From NCBI GenBank assembly GCA_947594425.1, contig CANQED010000009.1, positions 1 through 64,000 on the forward strand: DNA of 64,000 nucleotides, in the 5' to 3' direction. This document shows positions 52,694 to 61,140 of this stretch, in pieces (positions within the stretch are counted from its first letter, which is position 1; each line of letters starts with the position of its first letter). The position numbers were made by a program, and so were the translations under genes. The stretch comes from an uncultured Ruminiclostridium sp. (GTDB lineage: Bacteria; Bacillota; Clostridia; Oscillospirales; Ruminococcaceae). The notes below the pieces were generated by a model. That model saw nothing but the letters and a program-made list of their open reading frames with translations, did not search any database and was not told where the DNA came from.

Positions 52694-52795
52694 AAAAATA
52701 CCTGCCTTTGAAAAATTAATGCTTCCGCTATAAAAATAAATGATTGGGAGAATAAAGTCAATATCTTTGCATCAAACGCCGCGTATTTGCATTAA

Positions 52796-52957
52796 ACGGC
52801 AGGAAACACCCCGCCCGACACCGCGACCGAGCGGATATACAGCAGGATATACGAGAACAGCATAATATATAAGCTGCTCGGCGAGGACAGGCGCAGAGAA
52901 AAGCTTAAGCTGAATATGAAAGCCGAGGCGGAGAGGATAATGGGGTACAGACAATAA
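52796..52957 (+). pseudogene. 3' remnant of an unknown gene
   Basis: 53 codons open to a TAA at 52955-52957, giving ERIYSRIYENSIIYKLLGED then RRREKLKLNMKAEAERIMGY. The Arg/Lys/Glu-rich helical composition and host-like codon use look like a real C terminus, but a stop at 52793 blocks it upstream, and no start or ribosome-binding site is seen. Confidence 0.35.
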
Positions 52958-53020
52958 AAATAAGCGGCAGTACACTTGCCGCTTAAATAAAAATAAGCGG
53001 CAGTACGCTTGCCGCTTAAA
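52955..53020. terminator. two tandem hairpins in a 33-bp direct repeat
   Basis: AAGCGGCA-loop-TGCCGCTT at 52962-52984 and again at 52995-53017, each within an identical ATAAAAATAAGCGGCAGTAC-type 33-bp unit (one base differs). T- and A-rich flanks make them usable in both directions, chiefly to end the leftward lipoprotein gene at 53096. Confidence 0.75.
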
Positions 53021-53095
53021 TTTAACGCTTGCCGCTGAAAATATGTGCGCGACCGTACTCGGTGTAGGTACGGGGAAGCCGCAGCGCACTAAATT

Positions 53096-54304
53096 TCAGA
53101 TATCGGTATTGTATACGACCGGGTCCTCGCCGTTTATGCCCAAGACGGCGGTATAACTTTCCGAGCCGCCGCGTATTTGCAGGACAAAAAGGTCCATATT
53201 AGGGATAAATTCCACCCAACTGATAAACGGGTCGGACATATCCGCATAGCCGACGACGGTATAGCTGTCGGCGGCCGTAAAGTCGACAAGCAGGGCCTTT
53301 TCTTTAGTGTCGAGGTCGAGCTTATACAGCTTAGACGGGTCGTCCTCGGGAAGATAGGCTACGCTGTTATCGCTCTCTATAAGCACAATGCGGTAAGAAT
53401 TTATCTCGCCTATCTCCTGTATATCGCCGCCCGACATATCGGTGCTGATAAGCTTTGTGCCGTCCGTCCCGTACAGCCTGTCGTTGTGGTATAATGTATA
53501 CTTTAGCTCGGGGCAAATCTCGACCGTCCCCGCCGCAAGGTCTATCTTGACAATATCGCCCCTCGTGGACTGGGCGAGCAATATATTTTTATCCCCGGTG
53601 GTGTGGTACGAGCCCATTGTCGTCCCCTCGGGAGCCTCGATAGGCTGTACGAGCAATTCTCCTCCGTAGCCGAGCTTAAATATATAGTTGGGGCCTTGGC
53701 AGAAAATGCCGTCCTCTACGCAAAAGCCGAGCGTAAACGCTCCCCTGTCGCCGTAATTCTCCTTTTCAAAGTCGTTGGTATAGGTATTGCGGTAAAGCTC
53801 CCGTGTCTCGCCGTCTTTCATATACATAAGGCTGTGATAATTGTCGTCGGTGGCGTCGGGGTCGCCCTCATACTTTTGTGTAAAGATAAATCCCCCGTCA
53901 TACGGAATATAGATATCGCCGCAGTCTAAAATACGCGCATAGCACTCATCGGTATTATGCTGACAGCCGGGCTTGGTGCAGACATTAGCGACGGTGTGGT
54001 CTTTGGCGTTTATCGCAAATTGCTGCATGTAGACATTCACCCCGTCAGAGGACATAGTAGCCGCTTGCGTCCTTATGTCGAGAGAGGTACCCGTGGGGAA
54101 TTGCGGGGCGGAATTATCGGCGGAGCTTTCAGCAGATGTGTCCGCATTATCACTGTCAGTGTCCGAGGAGGTGTCCGCTTGCGCGGCGGAGCTATCGGCG
54201 GAGCTTTCAGCGTCGGAAATGGCTGTACTATCGCTGTCGGAGCCCGAGCAGGAGGTGAGCAAAAGCAAGGAGGATAAGATAACGGCAAATAACTTTTTCA
54301 TCAT
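53096..54304 (-). CDS. lipoprotein with CxxPGCxH motif, second paralogue
   Basis: A 402-aa lipoprotein: lipobox LLTSC (Cys19), a long Ser/Asp/Ala-rich spacer (about 20-68), then a beta-rich body with NVCTKPGCQHNTDECYA (about 107-123), LYRNTYTNDFEKENYG and a C-terminal FIPNMDLFVLQI plus VLGINGEDP. It is clearly related to the protein at 51512. It has its own consensus promoter and terminator. Unlike its paralogue it carries no transporter genes. Function unknown. Confidence 0.72.
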   Translation of the reverse strand: MMKKLFAVILSSLLLLTSCSGSDSDSTAISDAESSADSSAAQADTSSDTDSDNADTSAESSADNSAPQFPTGTSLDIRTQAATMSSDGVNVYMQQFAINAKDHTVANVCTKPGCQHNTDECYARILDCGDIYIPYDGGFIFTQKYEGDPDATDDNYHSLMYMKDGETRELYRNTYTNDFEKENYGDRGAFTLGFCVEDGIFCQGPNYIFKLGYGGELLVQPIEAPEGTTMGSYHTTGDKNILLAQSTRGDIVKIDLAAGTVEICPELKYTLYHNDRLYGTDGTKLISTDMSGGDIQEIGEINSYRIVLIESDNSVAYLPEDDPSKLYKLDLDTKEKALLVDFTAADSYTVVGYADMSDPFISWVEFIPNMDLFVLQIRGGSESYTAVLGINGEDPVVYNTDI

Positions 54305-54346
54305 TTTCCCTTTCGCAAAAGTATTATTTCGCTTTGTATTGATATA

Positions 54347-54375
54347 ATTATAGACTATAGCGGTGGATTTGTCAA
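54347..54375 (-). promoter_or_regulatory. lipoprotein gene promoter
   Basis: Minus strand TTGACA (54370-54375), 17-bp spacer, TATAAT (54347-54352). Confidence 0.85.
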
Positions 54376-54444
54376 CGGGGCATAAATAAAGCGATCGGCG
54401 AGAAATCCCCGCCGATTACTAAATCGTATTTACTGTGCGCGCCG

Positions 54445-54642
54445 CTAATCCCAATTTATTTTATCGTGGTCTACGGTCGCGCCCCGCTCGTATTCGTCCC
54501 GCGCCGCGGCTATCGCCTTTAGGTCGTCCTCGGTCGCTGCGTCGTCCGGCAAAAATCTCTTTGCTATCTCAAAAAGTAAAAGCTGCTCCTGCTCCGGCAG
54601 GCTGTCTATTACGTCTACAAGCATATTTCTGATAGGTGACAT
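54445..54642 (-). CDS. type II antitoxin, RelB-like
   Basis: A 65-aa acidic protein (MSPIRNMLVDVIDSLPEQEQ at the start, RDEYERGATVDHDKINWD at the end). The acidic C-terminal tail after a helical region fits antitoxins paired with RelE/ParE toxins. It begins 2 bp after the toxin stop, so it is translated from the same mRNA, toxin first. Confidence 0.7.
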   Translation of the reverse strand: MSPIRNMLVDVIDSLPEQEQLLLFEIAKRFLPDDAATEDDLKAIAAARDEYERGATVDHDKINWD

Positions 54643-54644
54643 AT

Positions 54645-54887
54645 TTAAACCCCCTTGTATACCTCGCCTCGAGGGGCGATTTTTTCAATCAATATTATAT
54701 CCTTTTCGGGATATGAAAATAATATGCGCCAGTCCCCTACTCGCAGTCTATAACTCCCCTTGCTGCCTTGCAGGGGCTTAACGTCGCCGCTCGGCAAGCC
54801 CTCAACAGCCGCTTTAATTCGCTGCTTAGTAGGTCTGTCCATTCTTTCAATAGCTTTAACCGCTTGCTTTGAATATGTGATACTCAT
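54645..54887 (-). CDS. RelE/ParE-family toxin
   Basis: An 80-aa basic protein. MSITYSKQAVKAIERMDRPT, LPSGDVKPLQGSKGSYRLRV and GDWRILFSYPEKDIILIEKI fit the RelE/ParE fold (an mRNA interferase or gyrase poison). The central basic residues and the terminal IAPRGEVYK are family features. A TATAAT lies about 30 bp upstream on the minus strand. Gene order is toxin before antitoxin. Confidence 0.85.
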   Translation of the reverse strand: MSITYSKQAVKAIERMDRPTKQRIKAAVEGLPSGDVKPLQGSKGSYRLRVGDWRILFSYPEKDIILIEKIAPRGEVYKGV

Positions 54888-55135
54888 TTACTGATACACC
54901 CCACTAATTATATTATATCACCTTTTAAGCTGATAATCTACCGTAAGATTATACAAAAAATCTGCCGTAAGACCGTATAATTTACCGATTTATCTGCCAT
55001 AAAAAAGTATAATTCAATAATGAACAGGCACCAATAGCGCACCACACCGTCAATTTCTCGCAAACAAAAAACGCCCCGAATAAACAAAAAACGCCCCGAG
55101 AACTTCGGGACGTTAATGTTGCCGGTCTGACCGGC
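54888..55135. other. intergenic region, tRNA-Pro terminator
   Basis: An AT-rich stretch with the TA promoter, then a duplicated AAACAAAAAACGCCCCGA block (55063-55080 and 55082-55099) whose second copy is the left arm of the tRNA-Pro terminator. No gene. Confidence 0.6.
55085..55112 (-). terminator. tRNA-Pro terminator
   Basis: Minus strand CGTCCCGA, 5-base loop, TCGGGGCG, then six or more T residues. Confidence 0.8.
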
Positions 55136-55212
55136 TGGTCTGAGTGACAGGATTTGAACCTGCGGCCTCTACCACCCCAAGGTAGCGCGCTACCAATCTG
55201 CGCCACACCCAG
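55136..55212 (-). tRNA. tRNA-Pro (TGG)
   Basis: Acceptor CTGGGTG pairs with CACTCAG (one G-T); anticodon loop CTTGGGG gives TGG; T-arm GCAGGTTCAAATCCTGT; CCA encoded. It is a lone tRNA with its own promoter. Confidence 0.95.
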
Positions 55213-55223
55213 ATAACGTATCT

Positions 55224-55252
55224 ATTATATACTTTTTTTGTCGGTTTGTCAA
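55224..55252 (-). promoter_or_regulatory. tRNA-Pro promoter
   Basis: Minus strand TTGACA (55247-55252), 17-bp spacer, TATAAT (55224-55229), 12 bp before the tRNA. Confidence 0.85.
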
Positions 55253-55375
55253 GGGGTTTTTTTAATTTTTCTCCTATTTGCAAAAAATTTGTCTGTATCA
55301 AGTTATATCACCCCTCCCTGCGCAAAAAAGCCAAATAATAAATTTGTACGTTTATTATTTTCGGCTAAAAACGCT

Positions 55376-55411
55376 TTTGATATTTTTGCTTAAAAATGCT
55401 AAAATATCAAA
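55376..55411 (+). promoter_or_regulatory. promoter wrapped in an inverted repeat
   Basis: TTTGATATTTT (55376-55386) and AAAATATCAAA (55401-55411) are perfect reverse complements. They cover the -35 (TTGATA, 55377-55382) and -10 (TAAAAT, 55400-55405), which are 17 bp apart, a likely repressor site for the DUF2798 gene. Confidence 0.55.
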
Positions 55412-55438
55412 GTAAAATTATCAAAGAGAGGTAAATCT

Positions 55439-56020
55439 ATGCCACAGACAAAATTTGAAAGAATGGTGTTTGCGTTTATAACGGTGCTTATTACAGTACA
55501 CGCTTATGTGTTCTACAGCCTGTATGTGATAAACGGCGACACCTTTATGGCGCTTACGGGCGAGACGGGCGTGCTGCGCGCCATCGACGCTATGGGAGGC
55601 GTGTCGGTGCTCGGCAGAGGGGTGCCGATATGGTGCGTCGTGCTTATCGAGTTTATCCTTGCTTATACGCTTGAATTGACGCTCGGAAGTCCCTTATCAT
55701 TTAAGCTCGTGTGCCGTGTTATGCAGCCGCAAAGCGTCAACCCCGCGATATTTGAAACGGCGATAATCACCGCCACGGTCGGCATTATGTGCCCCGCTAT
55801 GAGCTTCCTTGCGGCTGTATTGTACTACCCTTACGCGACGGTCGACTTTAACCTGCTGACGCTGCTTGCCAACTGGCTTAAGCTGATATGCTATAATCTC
55901 CCGTTCGCGTTCTTCTCTCAGCTTATCTTTATCCAGCCGTTTGTACGCACGGTGTTTAAGGTTATTTTCAGGCGGAAAAAATCGGTGGCGCTCGACGCCG
56001 CGCAGTATTCCGAGACATAA
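55439..56020 (+). CDS. DUF2798 membrane protein
   Basis: A 193-aa protein starting MPQTKFERMVFAFITVLITV, with about four transmembrane segments (about 10-30, 60-82, 105-130 and 145-168) and the DUF2798-like pattern. Function unknown; homologues are often regulated as stress or efflux-linked genes. A GAGAGG ribosome-binding site and a promoter overlapped by an inverted repeat precede it. Confidence 0.7.
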   Translation: MPQTKFERMVFAFITVLITVHAYVFYSLYVINGDTFMALTGETGVLRAIDAMGGVSVLGRGVPIWCVVLIEFILAYTLELTLGSPLSFKLVCRVMQPQSVNPAIFETAIITATVGIMCPAMSFLAAVLYYPYATVDFNLLTLLANWLKLICYNLPFAFFSQLIFIQPFVRTVFKVIFRRKKSVALDAAQYSET

Positions 56021-56314
56021 AAGCTTACAGACAGCAAACCCGCCCGACGTACTTACACATCGGGCGGCCAGCTTGTCGAAAAACCCTCCCTATGGGTCGG
56101 ATTTTCCGACAAGCTGCCAAAAAATCGACCACCCGCTGTAGCGGGTTTCCTCGATTTTGCCGCTCTGCGAGCGGCTTTTATCTAAACTTGAGGGTGAAAA
56201 CCCTGATGATTTTCCCCTCAAACTCCTCTTTCCTTCCGCTTTATATCGACCTTTTTCTACAGACTGACCGCCCGACGTACTACAACATCGGGCGGTTGCT
56301 TTTATATCAAATTA
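56021..56314. repeat. stack of inverted repeats between convergent genes
   Basis: No gene. Hairpins in order: CGCCCGA/TCGGGCG (56041-56066); CAGCTTGTCG (56069-56078) with CGACAAGCTG (56107-56116); a nested AAAATCGA/TCGATTTT around ACCCGC-GCGGGT (about 56121-56158); GCCGCT/AGCGGC with T tail (56159-56179), a good terminator for the rightward gene; the dispersed repeat (56196-56240); and ACCGCCCGA/TCGGGCGGT (56267-56296). Confidence 0.7.
56196..56240 (+). repeat. dispersed intergenic repeat, copy 2
   Basis: Second copy of the 45-nt GAAAACCCTGATG-TTTTCCCCTCA element at 27377-27421; about 39 of 45 bases agree. Confidence 0.65.
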
Positions 56315-57703
56315 TCACCTATCAAGCTCTGCGGGGGCGGTATCGGGCGTTTTTTCTCCGAGGAATTTCGGCAGATCCATACCCGCCTGATTGAACATCT
56401 CGCCCATTGGCGGGATAGCCTTAAGCATACCGCTCAGAAAGTCTGCGGTAGCGGTCTTGCCGTCCTTGTTCGAGCCGCCGTCCCATACGGTGACCTTGTC
56501 TATCTTGATATTCTTGATAGCCTCGACCTGTATGCGCATAAGCTCTTCCATATTGTTCGCGATAATGAGCCTTATCGCCTTGTCCGCGTCGCCGCCTGCG
56601 GCGTTTACTAACTGCTGCATACCTGCGGCCTGCTTGCTGAGTATCTCTTGAGCGCCCTTTGCCTGAGCCTCCATCTTGGCGTACAGTGCGTCGGCCTCAC
56701 CTTGTGCGGTGCGGCGGGCTACCTCGGCCTTAGCCTCGGCCTCTATCTCCGCCTGCTCTTTGGCTATCTTAGCCTTAACTATAATGTCAGCCTGTTGGGT
56801 AGCGGTCTCTAGGGCGGCACGGGTCTGCTCGGCTTGCTGCTCGGCTACGTATGCCTCTTCCTTAGCCTTAGCCGCCTGAACCGCCTCAGCGGCGGTAGCT
56901 ATGCGCATAGACTCCGCCTCGCGCTCTCTTCTTAACGCCTCGGACTGGGCTATCTCTATCTTGGACTCGTTCTCGCCCTTGATGGCGGAGGCGTTCGCGG
57001 CGGCGACCTGGATACGCTGGTCTCTGCGGGCGTTAGCTTGACCTATCTCACCGTCGCGGTCCTTTTCGGCGACGGATTTCTTAGCGTCGTTTATCGCCTT
57101 TGCGGCGGCCTCTTTACCGAGAGCCTCGATATAGCCCGACTCGTCGTTGATGTCAGTGAGGTTAACGTTTATCAGCCTAAGCCCTATCTTTTTGAGCTCA
57201 ATTTCGACGTTGTTCGACACCGCCACGAGGAATTTATCGCGGTCGGCGTTAATTTCTTCTATCTCCATTGTCGCGATAACAAGACGCAGCTGACCGAGTA
57301 TGATATCCTTGGCGAGCTCCTGTATCTCGTTCATCTTAAGCCCGAGCAGGCGCTCTGCGGCGTTTTGCATAATGCTCGGCTCGGTGGAAATGCCCACGGT
57401 GAACCTCGACGGTACGTCTACGCGTATATTCTGCTTAGAAAGCGCGTTTTTAAGGTCGACGTTCAGCGAAATGGGCGTTAAGTCCATAAACTGATAGGAC
57501 TGCAGTATCGGCAGGATAAACGCCGCGCCGCCGTGTATGCACTTAGCGCTGCGCGCCTGTCCGTTGTGGTCGCTGCCGACCTTACCGTAGATGACAAGTA
57601 TCTTGTCCGACGGACACTTGCGATAGCGCGACAGTATGCCCATGATTAGGGCAAAAAGTATCACCGCGATAACGCATATTCCTATTAAGATCTCGGGTCG
57701 CAT
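56315..57703 (-). CDS. floT: flotillin-family protein (FloT/YuaG type)
   Basis: A 462-aa membrane-scaffold protein: an N-terminal transmembrane or hairpin segment (about 5-25), SPFH/band-7 domain (about 45-210), then a long Glu/Ala-rich flotillin coiled coil (QANARRDQRIQVAAANA, AYVAEQQAEQTRAALETA) and a C-terminal tail. Flotillins organise functional membrane microdomains. The gene follows an NfeD-like protein 12 bp upstream, the classic partner, as in Bacillus yuaF-yuaG. Confidence 0.92.
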   Translation of the reverse strand: MRPEILIGICVIAVILFALIMGILSRYRKCPSDKILVIYGKVGSDHNGQARSAKCIHGGAAFILPILQSYQFMDLTPISLNVDLKNALSKQNIRVDVPSRFTVGISTEPSIMQNAAERLLGLKMNEIQELAKDIILGQLRLVIATMEIEEINADRDKFLVAVSNNVEIELKKIGLRLINVNLTDINDESGYIEALGKEAAAKAINDAKKSVAEKDRDGEIGQANARRDQRIQVAAANASAIKGENESKIEIAQSEALRREREAESMRIATAAEAVQAAKAKEEAYVAEQQAEQTRAALETATQQADIIVKAKIAKEQAEIEAEAKAEVARRTAQGEADALYAKMEAQAKGAQEILSKQAAGMQQLVNAAGGDADKAIRLIIANNMEELMRIQVEAIKNIKIDKVTVWDGGSNKDGKTATADFLSGMLKAIPPMGEMFNQAGMDLPKFLGEKTPDTAPAELDR

Positions 57704-57715
57704 AAAAAATCCTCC

Positions 57716-58363
57716 TTATGTATCCTTTTCTACCACGAGCACATCGCCGCGTATATCTGTCACGCGTATCGCGGTGCCCGTGGGGATAGTCGTTTGTTCG
57801 TCGGTCACGGCGGAGAGCTCGATAAACCTCTCTCCCGAGGTGACGGTGACCTTTCCCTGCCCCTGCCCTAAGGGCGGTATGGGGATATAGACGCTGCCCT
57901 TCTCCCCTAGCAGCTTTTTAAGGTCGATATTGCCGCTCTGCGCAAGGCGCGCGGTAAGCTGGATAAGCTTAGCCACCCCGAGCATAGCCGCCGCCCCGAG
58001 CACAAGCCCTATGATTATGGCAAGAGCGAGGTGCAGCTTTAGCGACAGGCAGATTATGCCCACCCAGCTGAACACGCACAAGAACGTCATAATACCCTGG
58101 ATGGTAAATATTTGCATTACGCCGAAGTCGGTCGGGTTGCTGCCGTCAGTTATGTCAATGTCCGTGCCGGTGTCGGGGGTATCGGATATATCGGGGATAT
58201 CGAGGTCCAGCCCCGAGGTGTCGCTTACGTCCACACCCGCGCCGCCGTCGCCCATGCCTACCATTATCATTATCGCCTGTATAATAATGATAAGCGTCGA
58301 GGGTATAGCTATACAGTAAAATATCTGCTGTGCAAGCTCAAGCGAGTTCCACCAATCAAGCAT
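57716..58363 (-). CDS. NfeD-like membrane protein (YuaF type)
   Basis: A 215-aa protein: an N-terminal helix, an Asp/Gly/Thr-rich loop (about 36-78), two to three helices (about 82-135), and a C-terminal OB-fold domain with KLLGEKGSVYIPIPPLGQGQ and GKVTV. NfeD proteins of this short form accompany flotillins and probably control microdomain assembly. It lies between the lipoprotein and flotillin genes in one operon. Confidence 0.85.
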   Translation of the reverse strand: MLDWWNSLELAQQIFYCIAIPSTLIIIIQAIMIMVGMGDGGAGVDVSDTSGLDLDIPDISDTPDTGTDIDITDGSNPTDFGVMQIFTIQGIMTFLCVFSWVGIICLSLKLHLALAIIIGLVLGAAAMLGVAKLIQLTARLAQSGNIDLKKLLGEKGSVYIPIPPLGQGQGKVTVTSGERFIELSAVTDEQTTIPTGTAIRVTDIRGDVLVVEKDT

Positions 58364-58376
58364 AATTTCACCCCAT

Positions 58377-58973
58377 TTACTTATAATAGTACCCTAACGT
58401 CAGCAGGATAAGAAAGCTCTTGTCGGACAGCACCCACTCCTCGTCGGTGTACCTAAACTCTATCTCGACCTCGTACGGCTCGGACTTAAGGCTCATATCG
58501 CCCACGACGGAGTTAATATACTCCATCTGCGCGTCAAAGTCGTTTTTCAGCCCGTTGTTTATGTCCGAGTCGGTCAGCTCGTTGAATTTGTCCATATCAA
58601 GCGAGGTAAAAGTCCCCTTTACCACCGCCGAGCGGTCCTCATAGTCGAGATCTTCTTCAAGCTTAGTATAAGTCACGTAGCTGTCGAAAAGCTTATACAT
58701 AGTGTCCGAGTATGTGTCCGTCCACTCGGCATTGTAGGCAGTCTTAGTATCGTCAAAGTACAGCTGCATACTGTACGGCGAAAAGCTGCGGCAGTAATAG
58801 GCGAGCGCGTCGTACTCTTTAGCCTTAGCGAGCGAGAATATGCGCTCTACTATCTGGCGGGGAGAGAGCGACACCTCCTCGGTGGCCTTTTCCTCCTTGC
58901 AGGAGGACAGTATACCCACCATAAGCACCACAGCCATGATAAGCGCCGACAGCCTTATATGCGTCTTTGTCAT
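58377..58973 (-). CDS. lipoprotein, unknown, flotillin operon leader
   Basis: A 198-aa exported lipoprotein (lipobox ILSSC, Cys25) with a single alpha/beta domain containing LSPRQIVERIFSLAKAKEYD and ending WVLSDKSFLILLTLGYYYK. The overall pattern resembles NTF2-like or DUF-type accessory lipoproteins, but I cannot name the family. It is co-transcribed with the NfeD-like and flotillin genes (13 and 12 bp gaps). Confidence 0.65.
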   Translation of the reverse strand: MTKTHIRLSALIMAVVLMVGILSSCKEEKATEEVSLSPRQIVERIFSLAKAKEYDALAYYCRSFSPYSMQLYFDDTKTAYNAEWTDTYSDTMYKLFDSYVTYTKLEEDLDYEDRSAVVKGTFTSLDMDKFNELTDSDINNGLKNDFDAQMEYINSVVGDMSLKSEPYEVEIEFRYTDEEWVLSDKSFLILLTLGYYYK

Positions 58974-59020
58974 TTATGTCACCTTTCGTCTATTCTAAAG
59001 TGTAATTATTATTTACCTTA

Positions 59021-59048
59021 ATTATACCATACTTACGATAAATGTCAA
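59021..59048 (-). promoter_or_regulatory. flotillin operon promoter
   Basis: Minus strand TTGACA (59043-59048), 16-bp spacer, TATAAT (59021-59026). Confidence 0.75.
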
Positions 59049-59169
59049 TATTATTAGGGTCACAAATTAAAAAATCGTCAGTATGTACATCATTTGCGCC
59101 GACATTTTGTGCATAATAGAGAAAATCGGCGGTTTCGGCATAAAATACGGGGAAAAGGCCGCACAGCTA

Positions 59170-59198
59170 TTGATTTTCTCCGCGCTTTCTGCTAAAAT
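59170..59198 (+). promoter_or_regulatory. XRE gene promoter
   Basis: TTGATT (59170-59175), 17-bp spacer, TAAAAT (59193-59198), about 60 bp before the start. Confidence 0.5.
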
Positions 59199-59257
59199 CA
59201 AGATAAGGGTAAATTTTATTTACGATATAGGTAACAAGGGCGAAAGGCGGTGGAGAT

Positions 59258-59773
59258 GTGAACGCGGAGATATTGGGAAAGAGAATTAAAGAGGCTCGCC
59301 TTAAGCGAAAGATGACGCAGTCGGAGCTTGTGGGGGACTTTATCACCCGCAATATGCTAAGCCGCATAGAGAGCGGTAACGCCTACCCCTCGGTAAAGAC
59401 GCTCGAGTACCTCGCGCAGCGGCTCGATATCCCTTTCGGTCAGCTTATGGAGCAGGCGCAGGACGACCACACCGACGACCCGCAGCTCGACATCCTGATA
59501 AGGGCTAAGCAAAGCTATTTAGCCGAAGATTATCCCGCGTGTGAAGAGCTCGCGGGGCGGCTAGAGGGCGGGGCTCTCTCAGACGAGGCTGCCGCGCTGA
59601 AGGCTCGCTGCCGTATAGCCTCAGCCAAAATGCACGAGCAGTCGGGCGAGCTGCGCGACGCGATAACCGACGCCGAGCTTGCGCTAAAATACGCCGACGT
59701 GGGCGTGTATTCTTCCCGCGAGATAAAGACCGAGGCGGTGCTGCTGCTAGACCGCGCGGCGGAGAAGATATAG
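59258..59773 (+). CDS. XRE-family transcriptional regulator with TPR-like C terminus
   Basis: A 171-aa protein. The N-terminal helix-turn-helix (about 5-62: LGKRIKEARLKRKMTQSELV, TRNMLSRIESGNAYPSVKTL) is of the Cro/cI type. The C-terminal helical repeats (about 75-170) suggest a TPR-like sensor domain, as in Rgg/PlcR-like regulators but shorter. The GTG start at 59258 has GAAAGGCGG upstream. It is convergent with the MATE gene, 8 bp apart; the target is unknown. Confidence 0.75.
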   Translation: MNAEILGKRIKEARLKRKMTQSELVGDFITRNMLSRIESGNAYPSVKTLEYLAQRLDIPFGQLMEQAQDDHTDDPQLDILIRAKQSYLAEDYPACEELAGRLEGGALSDEAAALKARCRIASAKMHEQSGELRDAITDAELALKYADVGVYSSREIKTEAVLLLDRAAEKI

Positions 59774-59781
59774 GGCGCGGT

Positions 59782-61137
59782 TTATTTTGCCGGTACCGCG
59801 CTTTTCCTCACAAAGATAAAATAATCCACCGCGACAACGGCGGCGCACACCAGCCATATTATAGGCTCGGTGATACATATGCCGAAGTACCCGAGAGCCG
59901 GGGCGAGGAGAGATGAGGCGACTATCTTCAGCAGCATTTCTATCCCGCTTGCGCTGACGGGTACTATTTTTCTGCCCACGCCTTGCAAACTGCTGCGCAG
60001 TACCACCAACACGCTGAGGATAAAGAAGCACGCGGTGTTAAGCGTGATATAGCTCATAGCCGAGGAGATAACGCAGTCGTTAGCGGTGCCGGTTATCGCC
60101 TGAATAAGCGGCTTGCCGAATATCAGCGTAATTATCACGGTAAACACGCTCCAGCACACCGCGATACCTATACCGCACTTTACGCCCTTGCGCACGCGGT
60201 CTATCTTGCCCGCGCCGAAATTTTGCCCCGAAAAGGTCGCGCTAGACATCGACACGGTCGCGATAGGCTGCATAAATATATCGTCTATCCTGCGGGCGGC
60301 GGTGTGAGCCGTCACGATATCGGTGCCGAGCGAATTAACCGCGCCCTGCAGTATCACCGACCCGACAGATACTATTGCGTACATCAGTCCCATAGACAGC
60401 CCCGTCGCCGCAAGGTCCGCCGTGAGCGCCCTGTCCCGCTTAAGATAACCCTTGTCGAATATCAGAAAGCCGCACTTCTTCTTAGCATATATAAAGCACA
60501 GCGCCACCGATAACGCCTGCGAAATCACGGTCGCTATCGCGGCGCCCCTTACACCCATATCGAATACTTTTATAAACAGCAGATCCAGCCCGATATTAGC
60601 GGCGGAGGACACGGTGAGAAAATACAGCGGCGCGCGGCTGTTGCCGATAGCCCTCATCATCCCCGCAAGCATATTGTAGCCAATTGTAAACACCGAGCAG
60701 CCGATAATTATCGCCATATACCCCTCGGTGTCGGCGATAATGTCGGCGGGCGTGTTAAGCGCGCTCATAAGCGGGTGCAGCCCGATAAGCCCCGCCGCCG
60801 TCAGTATGACCGCTATCGCGGCGGACAGCAGATAGGTCAGCGCGACCGCCTTTCTCATCATGTGTTCATTATCCGCGCCGAAATACCTCGCGATTATCAC
60901 CGCAAAGCCGTTAGTAAGCCCTCCCGCAAAGCCGATAAGCAGATTGCACACGGGAGCCGCCGCACCGACCGCGGCGAGCGACTTATCGCCCAAGATATTG
61001 CCGATGATGGCGGTGTCCGCGACATTGTACAGCTGCTGAAATATGTTGCCGATAAGGATAGGCAGGGCAAACAGGATAAGGCATTTAAGTATACTCCCCT
61101 CGGTAAGCGACTTTGTCTTTGCGTTTGCGATATTCAT
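59782..61137 (-). CDS. MATE-family multidrug exporter
   Basis: A 451-aa membrane protein with 12 predicted helices and two-fold repeat symmetry. Motifs are PILIGNIFQQLYNVADTAIIG in the first half, NVLN-like ANIGLDLLFIKVFDMGVRGAA, and FSGQNFGAGKIDRVRKG in the second. Family members export cationic drugs or metabolites in exchange for Na+ or H+. It lies 3 bp after a flavin-reductase-like gene in the same operon. Confidence 0.92.
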   Translation of the reverse strand: MNIANAKTKSLTEGSILKCLILFALPILIGNIFQQLYNVADTAIIGNILGDKSLAAVGAAAPVCNLLIGFAGGLTNGFAVIIARYFGADNEHMMRKAVALTYLLSAAIAVILTAAGLIGLHPLMSALNTPADIIADTEGYMAIIIGCSVFTIGYNMLAGMMRAIGNSRAPLYFLTVSSAANIGLDLLFIKVFDMGVRGAAIATVISQALSVALCFIYAKKKCGFLIFDKGYLKRDRALTADLAATGLSMGLMYAIVSVGSVILQGAVNSLGTDIVTAHTAARRIDDIFMQPIATVSMSSATFSGQNFGAGKIDRVRKGVKCGIGIAVCWSVFTVIITLIFGKPLIQAITGTANDCVISSAMSYITLNTACFFILSVLVVLRSSLQGVGRKIVPVSASGIEMLLKIVASSLLAPALGYFGICITEPIIWLVCAAVVAVDYFIFVRKSAVPAK

Positions 61138-61140
61138 ACC

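Larger units (their letters stand above)
52694..53095. other. intergenic region with gene remnant and tandem hairpins
   Basis: 402 bp without an intact gene: an AT-rich leader for the leftward lipoprotein gene, a rightward coding remnant (52796-52957), two tandem hairpins (52955-53020) and a further half repeat. Confidence 0.6.

Noticed and set aside
59083-59289. 68-aa ORF before the XRE gene
   Set aside because: It overlaps the promoter and start of the XRE gene in another frame and lacks a ribosome-binding site.
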